From Betaproteobacteria bacterium (lineage in GTDB: Bacteria; Pseudomonadota; Gammaproteobacteria; Burkholderiales; Burkholderiaceae_D): a stretch of 64,000 nucleotides of DNA. This document shows, in pieces, positions 1-9,001 of this stretch. The stretch is taken from assembly GCA_025356395.1 (NCBI GenBank), contig JANXTA010000062.1, positions 1 to 64,000 of the forward strand, read 5' to 3'. The position numbers and the translations under genes are program-made. The notes under the pieces were generated by a model, which was not told the DNA's origin, searched no databases, and saw only the letters and a list, made by a program, of their open reading frames with translations. Each line of letters opens with the position of its first letter. The first letter of the stretch is position 1.

Positions 1-1
1 C

Positions 2-1618
2 GCGATCGCGTCCGGGGCACGACCCGAGCAGGGCCTCTACACCGCGATCATCGGCGGCGGCCTCGTCTCGGTGTTCGGCGGCAGTCGGCTGCAGGTCGCC
101 GGACCGACCGGCGCCTTCATCGCGATCCTCGCGGGCATCACCGCGAAGTACGGCATCGACGGCCTGCAGGTCGCCACGCTGATGGCCGGTGCGATGCTGC
201 TGTTGATGGGCCTCTGCAAGATGGGCGGCGTCATCAAGTTCATCCCGGCGCCGGTGATCGTCGGCTTCACCACGGGTATCGCCATCATCATCTTCGTCGG
301 GCAGTGGAAGGACTTCCTCGGGTTGCCGAAAGTCGATGGCGACCAATTCCACGAGAAGCTGTTTAGCCTGCTGAGGCTGATGCCGCAGACCCACCTGCCG
401 ACGCTCGGCCTGTCGCTGCTGGCGCTCGCGATCGTGCTGGTCGTCCCGAAAATCAGGGCACTGTCCCGCGTGCCCGGCCCGCTCGTCGCGATGGTCGTCG
501 TCACCCTCCTGCAAGCCGCGTTGCAGTGGCCGGGGGTCGCCACCATCGGCAGCGCGTTCGGCGGCATTCCTCAAGGCTTGCCCACCTTCCACTGGCCCGA
601 TCTCCGTGTTTCGCAGGTGATCCAGCTGATCGGTCCGGCGTTCACGATCGCCATGCTCGGCGCCATCGAGTCGCTGCTGTCGGCCGTGGTGGCCGACGGC
701 ATGGCCGGAACGCGGCACGACTCGAACCAGGAACTGGTGGGCCAGGGCCTCGCCAACATCGTGTCCCCGCTGTTCGGCGGCTTCGCGGCGACCGGTGCGC
801 TGGCGCGGACCGCGACCAACATCCGCAACGGCGCGACGGGTCCGTTGGCCGGCATCACGCACTCGGTCGTGTTGATCGCGGTGCTGCTGATCCTCGCCCC
901 GCTGGCGTCGGCGATCCCGCTCGCCGCGCTCGCCGCGATCCTCTTCGTCGTCGCGTGGAACATGAGCGAGTTGCCGCACTTCGCGCAGATCCTGCGACGG
1001 GCGCCGACGGCCGACCGCATCATTCTCGTCATCACCTTCCTGCTGACCGTGTTCGCGGACCTGGTCGTCGCGGTGAACGTCGGCGTGATCCTCGCGATCC
1101 TCCACTTCCTCAGCCGCATGGCCGACGTGGTAGCGACGCAGCCGATCGATGCCGACGTCCTGCAGGGCGAACTCGACCGGCAGGGCATGAGCGCCTTGCC
1201 CGACGGCGTGTCGGTCTACGAGATCGACGGGCCGCTGTTCTTCGGCGCGGTCGATCACATCGAACGCGCGCTGCTCACGACGCAGGTGGGCGCGAAGGTC
1301 CTGATCGTCAGGCTGGGCCGCGTGCCGTTCGCCGACATCACCGGACTGCAGGCGCTGGAGCACGTCATCGTCAAGCTGCAGCAACGCGGGTTGCGGGTGA
1401 TGCTCTGCGACGCCAAGCCGCGCGTGATCACGAAGCTGAAGAACAGCGGCGTGCTGCAGGTCCTTGGCGACGGCAACTACGCGCCGACCCTGTACGACCT
1501 GCTCGCGCAACTCGCGCCGACCGAGAACGCCGAACTGGATCCGGCCGGTCACGGCCTGACGGAAGTAGCCAACCGCTTCATCCGCACCAGTGACCGTTTC
1601 CTACGGACCGAGATCTGA
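2..1618 (+). CDS. SulP-family anion permease with C-terminal STAS domain, 5' end outside window
   Basis: Inner-membrane secondary transporter of the SulP/SLC26 family. Usual substrates are sulfate, bicarbonate or dicarboxylates; the anion cannot be told here. The frame is open from base 2, so the start lies upstream of the window. The first visible residues (ARPEQGLYTAIIGGGL) fall in the conserved early membrane segment of the family. Roughly nine further hydrophobic segments follow, then a STAS domain over about the last 130 residues, with DITGLQALE at the position of the regulatory D-x-S-G loop. The TGA stop is 16 bases from the stop of the convergent outer-membrane channel gene. No damage is visible in the part present. 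Confidence 0.9.
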   Translation, partial: AIASGARPEQGLYTAIIGGGLVSVFGGSRLQVAGPTGAFIAILAGITAKYGIDGLQVATLMAGAMLLLMGLCKMGGVIKFIPAPVIVGFTTGIAIIIFVGQWKDFLGLPKVDGDQFHEKLFSLLRLMPQTHLPTLGLSLLALAIVLVVPKIRALSRVPGPLVAMVVVTLLQAALQWPGVATIGSAFGGIPQGLPTFHWPDLRVSQVIQLIGPAFTIAMLGAIESLLSAVVADGMAGTRHDSNQELVGQGLANIVSPLFGGFAATGALARTATNIRNGATGPLAGITHSVVLIAVLLILAPLASAIPLAALAAILFVVAWNMSELPHFAQILRRAPTADRIILVITFLLTVFADLVVAVNVGVILAILHFLSRMADVVATQPIDADVLQGELDRQGMSALPDGVSVYEIDGPLFFGAVDHIERALLTTQVGAKVLIVRLGRVPFADITGLQALEHVIVKLQQRGLRVMLCDAKPRVITKLKNSGVLQVLGDGNYAPTLYDLLAQLAPTENAELDPAGHGLTEVANRFIRTSDRFLRTEI

Positions 1619-1634
1619 CGCGGCGCTCTTTCGA

Positions 1635-3128
1635 TCACTGCGGCGTCCCCCAGCCGCCGCCCAACGACCGGATCAGCGCCACGGTCGTCGTCGCGCGACT
1701 GCCGCGCAACTGAACCGCCTGGCGCTGCACCGACAACAGCTCGCGCTGCGCATCGATGGACTCGAGATACCCGGTCTGTCCCGCGCGATAACGCTTCTCG
1801 GCGAGGTCCGCGGCCCGGCGCGCCGAGGCTACGGCCTCGTCGGTCGCGAGCGCTTGACCACCGAGCGTGCGCAGGCCGACCAGGTTGTCCTCGACCTCGG
1901 CGAAGGCCACCAGCACCTTCTGTCGGTAGACCCCCACCGACTCCTCGAGTCCCGCTTCCGCGCGCCGGATGTTGGCCTTGTTGCGACCACCGTCGACGAT
2001 CGGCAACGACATCACCGCACCGATCAGCCACATCGTGCTGTTGAGCTTGAAGAGGTCCGACAACTGATACGACTCGGCCCCGCCCTGCCCGGTCAGCGAC
2101 AGCGCCGGAAAGATCGCCGACTTCGCGACACCGATGCGCGCGTTGGCCGCGAACATCTGTTGCTGGGCTGCGGCGATGTCCGGACGACGTTCGAGCAGCG
2201 ACGAGGGAAGACCCGCCGGCACGATCGGCACGTTCGACCCGTCCATCAGCGGATTGACGCCGAAGTCGAAGCCGGCCGGTGCGCGACCGAGCAGCACCGC
2301 AAGCGCGTGCTCGGCCACGGCGCGTTGCCGCTCGATGCCGATCGCGTCAGACTGCGCGGTGGCGCGTTCCGTGCGCGCCCGCGACAGGTCGATCTCACTG
2401 ATGTCGCCGGCGTTGAAGCGACTCTCGGCGAGCTTGACGTTGTCTTCGCGCAGCCGCACGGTCTCCTTCAGCAACGCAAATTCGGCGTCGGACTCGCGCA
2501 CGCGGTAGTAGGTCTGCGCGACGTCGGCCTGTAACGCGAGCAGCACCGAGCGATAGGTCGCCTCGGTGGCGTTCGCATCGGCCTTCGTCGCGTTGACGTT
2601 GTTGGCGACGCGACCGAACAGGTCGACCTCGTAGCTCGCGCTCAGGCCTGCCTGGAAGAAGTTGCTGGTCGGCACCTTCGCGCCTTGCGGGACGCCGAAC
2701 GTCGCATCCGAGCTGCGACCCCGCAAGGCCTGTGCACCCGCGTTGATCTGCGGATAGCGGTCGGCTTCGGCGACGCCGAGCAGCGCACGCGCCTGCCTGA
2801 CGCGTGCCGCAGCGGCCTGCAGGTCGCCGTTCGCCGCGACCGCCTCGGCTTCGAGCGCATCGAGCGCCGGGTCACCGAACGCGGTCCACCAGGCGCCGCG
2901 CGGCAAGGCTTCGGACGGCTGCGCGAGCTTCCAGCGACCCTGTGTCAACGCGTCGAGATCAGGCGTCGAGACGGCGATCGACGCCACGCCGCGGCTTTCC
3001 TTGAAGGTTGTCGGGCTGGCTACTTCGGGCTGATGGAAGTCGGGTGCGGCGCACCCTGCGACGATCACCAGTGCCATCAAGGTCGCCGACAGACGGACCT
3101 TGCCATTCAGATGCGAGAACGTATTCAT
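1635..3128 (-). CDS. RND efflux outer-membrane channel lipoprotein (NodT/OprM/OpcM type)
   Basis: Trimeric TolC-like exit duct of a tripartite drug efflux pump, 497 residues, a usual length. The N-terminus is a lipoprotein signal with lipobox IVAGC (Cys26 after cleavage), followed by two OEP repeat halves rich in alanine and leucine heptads (for example ALLGVAEADRYPQI, ERRPDIAAAEQQ-like ERRPDIAAAQQQ). The ATG at 3128 overlaps the stop of the upstream pump gene as TGATG, so translation is coupled; a TTG one codon earlier is a less likely start. It is the last gene of the leftward operon lipase-like/adaptor/pump/channel, an order seen in the Burkholderia ceo operon, where the channel is OpcM. 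Confidence 0.93.
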   Translation of the reverse strand: MNTFSHLNGKVRLSATLMALVIVAGCAAPDFHQPEVASPTTFKESRGVASIAVSTPDLDALTQGRWKLAQPSEALPRGAWWTAFGDPALDALEAEAVAANGDLQAAAARVRQARALLGVAEADRYPQINAGAQALRGRSSDATFGVPQGAKVPTSNFFQAGLSASYEVDLFGRVANNVNATKADANATEATYRSVLLALQADVAQTYYRVRESDAEFALLKETVRLREDNVKLAESRFNAGDISEIDLSRARTERATAQSDAIGIERQRAVAEHALAVLLGRAPAGFDFGVNPLMDGSNVPIVPAGLPSSLLERRPDIAAAQQQMFAANARIGVAKSAIFPALSLTGQGGAESYQLSDLFKLNSTMWLIGAVMSLPIVDGGRNKANIRRAEAGLEESVGVYRQKVLVAFAEVEDNLVGLRTLGGQALATDEAVASARRAADLAEKRYRAGQTGYLESIDAQRELLSVQRQAVQLRGSRATTTVALIRSLGGGWGTPQ

Positions 3129-6100
3129 CAATGCGCTCCTTCGATGCCGATAGCCGCATGCGCCTTCGTCAGCTTGCCGCCGAAGCGCTGCGCGAGCTTG
3201 CGCAACAGCACGTAGAAAACCGGGGTGAGGATCAGGCCGAAGAAGGTCACGCCGAGCATGCCGGCGAACACCGCCACACCCATCGCATGACGCATCTCGG
3301 AACCCGCGCCCGACGAGAAGACCAGCGGCAGCACGCCCATGATGAAAGCGAACGACGTCATCAGGATCGGGCGCAGCCGCAGGCGGCAGGCTTCGAGCGC
3401 GGCCTCGACCACCGAGCGTCCCGCATGCTCGAGGTCACGCGCGAACTCGACGATCAGGATCGCGTTCTTCGACGCCAGCCCGACCAGCACGAACAGCGCG
3501 ATCTGCGTGAAGATGTTGTTGTCGCCGCCGGTCAGCTTGACGCCGAGCAGCGCGCACAGGATCGACATCGGCACGATCAGGATCACGGCCAGCGGCAGCG
3601 TCCAGCTCTCGTACTGCGCGGCCAGCACCAGGAACACCAGCAGCACGCAGATCGGGAACACGATCAGCATCGTGTTGCCGGCGATGATGTCCTGGAAGGT
3701 CAGGTCGGTCCACTCGTAGCTCACGCCTTTCGGCAGGGTCTCGTCGAGCACCTTCCCCATCGCGACCTGCGCCTGTCCACTCGACACGCCAGCGGCTGCG
3801 CCGCCGTTGATGTCGGCCGCGGTGTACGCGTTGTAGCGCTGCACCTTGTCCGGACCATAGGTGTCCTTAAGTCACATCAGGCTCGACAGCTGGACCATCT
3901 CGCCCTTGCCGTTCTTGACCTTCATCTGGCCAAGGTCCTGCGCATGCGAACGGAACTGCTCGTCCTCCTGCACGATGACCTGGTAGGTCCGGCCGAACTT
4001 GTTGAAGTCGTTGACGTACAGCGACCCGAGGTTGATTTGCATCGTGCTGAAGATGTCGCCGAGCGGCACGCCGAGCTGCTTGGCCTTCGTGCGATCGACG
4101 TCTGCGAAGAGCTGCGGCACGTTGACCTGGAAGCTCGAAAACACACCCGCGAGTTCGGGCGTCTGCGCGGCCTTGGCCTGCACGGCACCGATCGCCTTGT
4201 AGAGCTCGTCGTAGCCGACGTTGCCGCGGTCCTCGACATAGAGCTTGAAGCCACCGATGGTGCCGAGCCCATTCACCGGCGGCGGCGGGAAGACCATGAT
4301 GATCGCGTCGCTGATGGACGCCAGCTGCTGGTTGATCTTCTGCGCGATCGCGGGCCCGGACAAGGCCTTGCCCCTGCGCTGATCGAAGTCCTTCAGTGTG
4401 AAGAACACGATGCCGGCGTTGGGCGCGTTGACGAAGCCGTTGATCGACAGGCCCGGAAACGCGACCGACGACTCGACGCCTTCGGTCTTGAGGCCGATGT
4501 CGCTCATGCGACGGATCACGTCCTCGGTGCGGTCGAGCGATGCGGCGTCGGGCAATTGCGCGAAGCCGACCAGGTATTGCTTGTCCTGACCGGGGACGAA
4601 GCCCGCGGGCACCGACCGGAACACAAAGAAGGCGACGACGATCAGGATCGCGTAGACCACCATCGTGGCCGACTTGCGCTTGAGCACACCGTTGACGGTG
4701 CCTTCGTACCGGTGCGCGCCGCGAATGAAGACCGTATTGAAGCGCCGGAAGAACCCGCCCAGCACCTTGTCCATGCCGCGTGCGAGCCAGTCCTTCGGCG
4801 CGTCGTGCGGCTTGAGCAGCGTGGCCGCGAGGGCCGGCGACAGCGTCAGCGAGTTGATCGCCGAGATTACCGTCGAGATCGCGATGGTCAGCGCGAACTG
4901 GCGATAGAACTCGCCGGTCAGGCCGGACACGAACGCGATCGGCACGAACACCGCACACAGCACCAGCGCGATCGCGATGATCGGACCGCTCACTTCCTTC
5001 ATCGCCTGGATCGTCGCGTCGTGTGGCGACAGGCCCATGGCGATGTTGCGTTCGACGTTCTCGACCACGACGATCGAGTCGTCCACCACGATCCCGATCG
5101 CGAGCACCAACCCGAACAGCGACAGCGTGTTGATCGAGAAGCCGAAGCCGAGCATCACCGCGAACGTGCCGATGATCGACACCGGCACCGCGAGCAGCGG
5201 GATGATCGACGCGCGCCAGGTCTGCAGGAACACGATCACCACCAGCACCACCAGCGCGACCGCTTCGAGCAGCGTCTCGACGACCGCTTGGATCGACGAG
5301 CGCACGAACTGCGTCGGGTCGTAGACGATGCTGTAGTCGACGCCCTTCGGGAAATCTTTCTTCAGCTCTTCCATCGTCTTGCGGACGTTGTCGGAGATCT
5401 GCAGCGCGTTCGCGCCGGGCGCCTCGAAGATCGGGATCGCCACCGCCGGCTTGTTGTTGAGCAGCGAGCGCAACGCGTATTCGGACGCGCCCATCTCGAT
5501 GCGCGCGACGTCCTTCAGGCGCGTCACGGCACCATCCTCACCACCGGCCTTGACGATGATGTCGCCGAACTGTTCCTCGCTCGACAGGCGACCGAGCGCG
5601 TTGACCGAGAGCTGGAACTGCGCGTCCTTGGTCGGCGAGCCGCCGACCACGCCGGCGGCGACCTGCACGTTCTGCTCGCGGATCGCCGCGACGACTTCGG
5701 GTGCGGTGATGCCGCGCGCGGCGAGCTTCTGCGGATCGATCCACACCCGCATCGCGTAGTCACCGGAACCGAAGAGTTAGACCTGCCCGATGCCGGGCAG
5801 GCGCGCGAGGCGGTCCTTGACGTTGAGCACCGCGTAGTTGCGCAGGTAGATCTCGTCGTAGCTCTCGTCCGGAGACTTGAGGTGGACGACCATCGTCAGG
5901 TTGGGCGAGCTCTTGATCGTCGTGACACCGATCGTCCGCACTTCCTCCGGCAAGCGCGGCAGCGCGCGCTGCACGCGGTTCTGCACCTGCGTCTCGGCCT
6001 GCTCGACGTCGGTGCCGATCTTGAACGTGACGGTCAGAGTGAGCACGCCGTCGGCGGTGGCCTGCGAGGACATGTAGAGCATGTTCTCGACGCCGTTGAT

Positions 6101-6310
6101 CTGCTCCTCGAGCGGCGTCGCGACGGTCTCGGCGATCACGGTCGGATTGGCGCCCGGATATTGCGCGTGCACGACGATCGACGGCGGCACGACGTCCGGG
6201 TACTCGGACACCGGCAGCCGGAACATCGCCAGCAGTCCGCCGACGAAGATGATGATCGACATGACGGCCGCGAAGATCGGTCGGTCGATGAAGAATCTCG
6301 AGATGTTCAT
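3128..6310 (-). pseudogene. RND efflux pump (CeoB/MexF-like), interrupted by two in-frame stops
   Basis: Inner-membrane proton/drug antiporter of the HAE1 (AcrB) family; its full reading of 1060 codons has a normal length. ATG at 6310 follows AGGGG. The N-terminus (NISRFFIDRPIFAAVMS), the VVDDSIVVVENVERN segment of TM4 with its paired aspartates and the GLASKNAILIVEFA segment of TM10 are all present. Two stops break one continuous frame. TAA at 5777-5779 sits in IGQV-stop-LFGSGDYAM, where the family has Gln. TGA at 3872-3874 sits in SSLM-stop-LKDTYGPD. CAA-to-TAA and CGA-to-TGA single changes would explain both. There is no frameshift. Unless the stops are sequencing errors or are read through, the pump is not made, although the adaptor and channel genes are intact. 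Confidence 0.88.
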
Positions 6311-6438
6311 GGGAACCCCTTGTGGTTTTTTTCCGGCTGCCGAGCCCGGCGAAAGGCAAAGCGATCGCCTGCCGCCAGGCAATCTGGCAGTTCCGGTGGC
6401 GGGCCGCGCGAGGCGGCGCGTTCAGTGGTGTCGTGCGT

Positions 6439-7695
6439 TCAGCGTGCGGGCGCTGCGTCTTTCCTGCCGGCGCCCGACGCGCCGTCGCCTTGTGCGCTCT
6501 TCGCCGGATCGTCGCTGGTCGCGCCGCGTGCGACGGTCGCTTCCATCTTCACGACCTGCGGTGCGATCGGCGTACCGGGTCGCACGCGCTGCAGGCCGTT
6601 GACGATGATCTGATCGCCAGGCTTGAGGCCGCTGCGAACGACACGAAGGCCTTCGATCACCGGACCGAGCTTCACGGCGCGGTATTCGGCCTTGAAGCTC
6701 TTGCCGTCCTCGCCGACCGGGGTCGACACGAAGACGAACTTGCGGTCCTGGTCGGTGCCGATCGCGCGGTCCGCGACGAGCACGACCTTCGACGACTGGT
6801 CGCCACCGCCGATCAACACGCGGGCGAAGCGTCCCGCCGCCATCAGACCGTCCTTGTTGTCGAGCAGAGCACGCATGCCCACGCTGCCAGTACCGGCATC
6901 GACTCGGTTGTCGATGAACTCGAGCTTGCCGACGTGCGGGAAGCCGTCCTCGCCAACCAGGCCGACGTTGACCGTCGTGTTGAGCGCGCGGACCGGGCCG
7001 CCGAGGCGGGCGAATGTCTGCTCGTCGCCGTCGAAGCTCGCGTAGATCGGATCGGACGACACGACCGAGGTCAGCACGACCGACGGATCGACCAGGTTGC
7101 CGACCGTGACCTCAGCCTTCGACACGCGGCCAGCGATCGGCGCGCGGACCTGCGTGAACTCAAGGTTGAGCTGCGCGAGGTCGGCCGTGGCGCGGGCCGC
7201 GCGCGCGTCGGCGTCGAGCTGCTTGGTGTCGGCGAGGCGCTCGTCGTAGTCGCGTTGCGCGATGGCGTTGTCGGCCAGCAGGCGCTTCGAGCGTTCGAGC
7301 TGCGTCTTCGCGAGTTCGATCTTGGCGACCGCGCTCACCGCAGCGGCTTCGGCGCGTGCGGCCTCGGCGCGATACGGACGCGGATCGATCACCACCAGCA
7401 CGTCACCCTTCCTGACGACGGCGCCGGGCGTGAAGCGCACGGCATCGATGGTCCCCGAGACGCGCGGACGGATGTCGGCGTGATCGACGGCTTCGATGCG
7501 ACCCGAGAACTCCTGGGTCTCGACGACGTCGCGCTCGATCGCCGCGGCCACGCTGACCGGAGGCGCCGAGGGCGGCGCGGTCTGCGCCACGGTGTCGGTG
7601 CAGGCGGAAAAGACGAAGGGCATGGTGGCGGCGAACGCCAGCAGCGCGAGGCTCGCGTGGCGACGATGGCGGCTGGAGGAGGAGAGGGTCGTCAT
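6439..7695 (-). CDS. RND efflux periplasmic adaptor (membrane fusion protein, CeoA/MexE type)
   Basis: Periplasmic adaptor linking the pump to the outer-membrane channel, 418 residues. ATG at 7695 follows AGGGAA. An N-terminal signal ends in VFSAC (Cys32), suggesting lipid anchoring. Then come the barrel-sandwich/lipoyl halves (PRVSGTIDAVRFTPGAVVRKG and VRAPIAGRVSKAEVTVGN), separated by an alpha-helical hairpin (about residues 115-180), and a beta-barrel with VNVGLVGEDGFPHVGKLEF. The C-terminus is Lys/Ala rich. It lies 65 bases downstream of the lipase-like gene and 128 bases upstream of the pump gene in the same direction. No defect is seen. Confidence 0.92.
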   Translation of the reverse strand: MTTLSSSSRHRRHASLALLAFAATMPFVFSACTDTVAQTAPPSAPPVSVAAAIERDVVETQEFSGRIEAVDHADIRPRVSGTIDAVRFTPGAVVRKGDVLVVIDPRPYRAEAARAEAAAVSAVAKIELAKTQLERSKRLLADNAIAQRDYDERLADTKQLDADARAARATADLAQLNLEFTQVRAPIAGRVSKAEVTVGNLVDPSVVLTSVVSSDPIYASFDGDEQTFARLGGPVRALNTTVNVGLVGEDGFPHVGKLEFIDNRVDAGTGSVGMRALLDNKDGLMAAGRFARVLIGGGDQSSKVVLVADRAIGTDQDRKFVFVSTPVGEDGKSFKAEYRAVKLGPVIEGLRVVRSGLKPGDQIIVNGLQRVRPGTPIAPQVVKMEATVARGATSDDPAKSAQGDGASGAGRKDAAPAR

Positions 7696-7760
7696 GATGG
7701 TTTCCCTGTTGGAGGAGAGGCGGTGCGTCTTGGAATGGGCGACTTCGAGCGAGTCGCCTT

Positions 7761-8627
7761 TCATGAAACGGAAGCGATGAACGAAGCCATCGCGGCGAAG
7801 GAGGTGTCGTCGGACGAGGCGCGACATCGCGCGTTGGCGTCGACCAGGGAACAGGCTTCGGTCGGCACCGCCATCACGAAGGTCTGTACCGAGACACCGG
7901 CGGCGAGCAGCTTGGCGACGTAGGCATCGGCCTCGTCGCGCAGCGGATCGCCGGCGATCGACACCATCAGCGTCGGCGGCAGACCCTTGAGGCGCGTTGA
8001 CGCGAGCGGGCAGGCATAGGGATGGAAGCGGTCCGACGGGCGCGGCAGGTATTCGCGATAGCCCTCGGCGCACACCGAAGCGATCTGCGCGTCGACGTCC
8101 TTGGCGGCCGCGGAGCGCATCGAGCAACTGGTCAGGCCCGGGTCGAGCATCGGCGAGATCAGCAGCTGCCCGGCGAGCGGCGGGCCGCCGCGATCGCGAG
8201 CCATCAGCGCGGCTACGGCCGCGAGATTGCCGCCGGCCTCGACGCCGCCGACGACGAGACGTTTGCCAGTCCATTGATAGCGGCGCGGATGTGCGGCGCA
8301 GTCGGCGATCGCGGCATACGCGTCCTCGGCGGCCGCCGGGAACGGCTGGTCGGGCGCCTGGGTGTACGTCGGCGCCAGCAGTGCCGCGTCGATGCGAGAC
8401 GCGAGGTCGCGCATGCAGCCATCGCTTTCCTCCAGGCTGCCCGACGTGAAACCGCCCGCGTGGAAGAACACGACCAGCGTGTCCGCGAGGCCCGTGCTGC
8501 GCGCCTTCGCGCGATACAGGCGAGCATCCAGCGGACCCGACGGCCCCTCGATCGACAGCACCCGCACGTCGACGGGGATGTCGATTTCGGTGCAACTCAT
8601 CCGATCCGGAGCCGTCTTCATGGTCAT
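7761..8627 (-). CDS. LlpE-like alpha/beta-hydrolase pseudoenzyme of the efflux operon
   Basis: Protein of the hormone-sensitive-lipase fold (288 residues) lying between the small exported protein and the efflux adaptor, the place occupied by llpE in the Burkholderia cenocepacia ceo operon (established knowledge). The oxyanion motif (FFHAGGF, residues 54-60) and the DPLRDEADAY acidic region (Asp227) are kept. The nucleophile elbow, normally GDSAGGN, reads GVEAGGN, with Glu130 in place of Ser. The usual terminal HGF is replaced by PTEACS (about 255-260), so no catalytic His is visible. It is therefore probably inactive as an esterase, with a binding or regulatory role at most (inference). ATG at 8627 overlaps the upstream stop as ATGA, indicating translational coupling; a second ATG at 8621 is possible. 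Confidence 0.8.
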   Translation of the reverse strand: MTMKTAPDRMSCTEIDIPVDVRVLSIEGPSGPLDARLYRAKARSTGLADTLVVFFHAGGFTSGSLEESDGCMRDLASRIDAALLAPTYTQAPDQPFPAAAEDAYAAIADCAAHPRRYQWTGKRLVVGGVEAGGNLAAVAALMARDRGGPPLAGQLLISPMLDPGLTSCSMRSAAAKDVDAQIASVCAEGYREYLPRPSDRFHPYACPLASTRLKGLPPTLMVSIAGDPLRDEADAYVAKLLAAGVSVQTFVMAVPTEACSLVDANARCRASSDDTSFAAMASFIASVS

Positions 8628-8902
8628 GCCTTGACCAACGATGCAGCAGGCACGGTCGAGGCGCCGACCGAGACGTCGTTGGCCGCCGCGGCATGCGGTT
8701 CGGCCACGGCGACCTGCGGGCTGCAGGTCAGCGGCTTGCCGCCGACCGTGGCCAGGGCTTCGAAGCCCTGGCATTCGGCCGCCATGATGCGGGCGGCCGG
8801 GACGTGCAGGTCGGCGGAGATCGACTGGCCGAGCGCGATGGCGCCCAGGCCGATCGCGATCAGGAGGGCGATGGTGTTGCGGAGTTTGATGGGGGAGCTC
8901 AT
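8624..8902 (-). CDS. Small exported or membrane-anchored protein, first gene of the efflux operon
   Basis: A 92-residue protein I do not recognise. The N-terminus is a short basic stretch and one hydrophobic segment (NTIALLIAIGLGAIALG), which could be a signal peptide or an anchor. The rest is Ala/Val rich with two cysteines (ECQGFEA and LTCSPQV) that could form a disulfide in the periplasm. ATG at 8902 was chosen; a GTG two codons upstream (8908) is the alternative. Its TGA overlaps the start of the lipase-like gene (ATGA), which supports a real, co-translated gene. As promoter-proximal gene of the operon it would be made whenever the pump is induced. Confidence 0.68.
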   Translation of the reverse strand: MSSPIKLRNTIALLIAIGLGAIALGQSISADLHVPAARIMAAECQGFEALATVGGKPLTCSPQVAVAEPHAAAANDVSVGASTVPAASLVKA

Positions 8903-8983
8903 GTTCACGATTCTTGTTGCGCTGCACGAATTGCACTATATTCATGAGCTATTGCGCTTTAAATCCCCTCGAAACGAAATGAC

Positions 8984-9001
8984 TGTTCAGGAATCTGAAC
9001 A
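8984..9001 (+). promoter_or_regulatory. Perfect 7-4-7 palindrome, likely LysR operator overlapping the regulator's ribosome-binding site
   Basis: TGTTCAG-GAAT-CTGAACA is a perfect inverted repeat ending one base before the LysR ATG at 9002. It contains a T-N11-A core (T8986 to A8998), as LysR-type operators do, and the AGGAA that must serve as ribosome-binding site lies inside it. It sits in the 99-base divergent gap between the regulator and the efflux operon. A protein bound here, or a hairpin in the mRNA, would block synthesis of the regulator itself. Confidence 0.6.

Noticed and set aside
3008-6613. Long open frame on the plus strand across the efflux genes (about 1200 codons)
   Set aside because: It is antisense to the RND pump and rich in Arg, His and Asp without any domain. 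High G+C third positions of the real gene create it.
7695-8694. Longer N-terminus for the efflux adaptor reaching into the lipase-like gene
   Set aside because: The lipoprotein signal and AGGGAA site at 7695 define the start; the upstream frame is an out-of-phase reading of the hydrolase gene.
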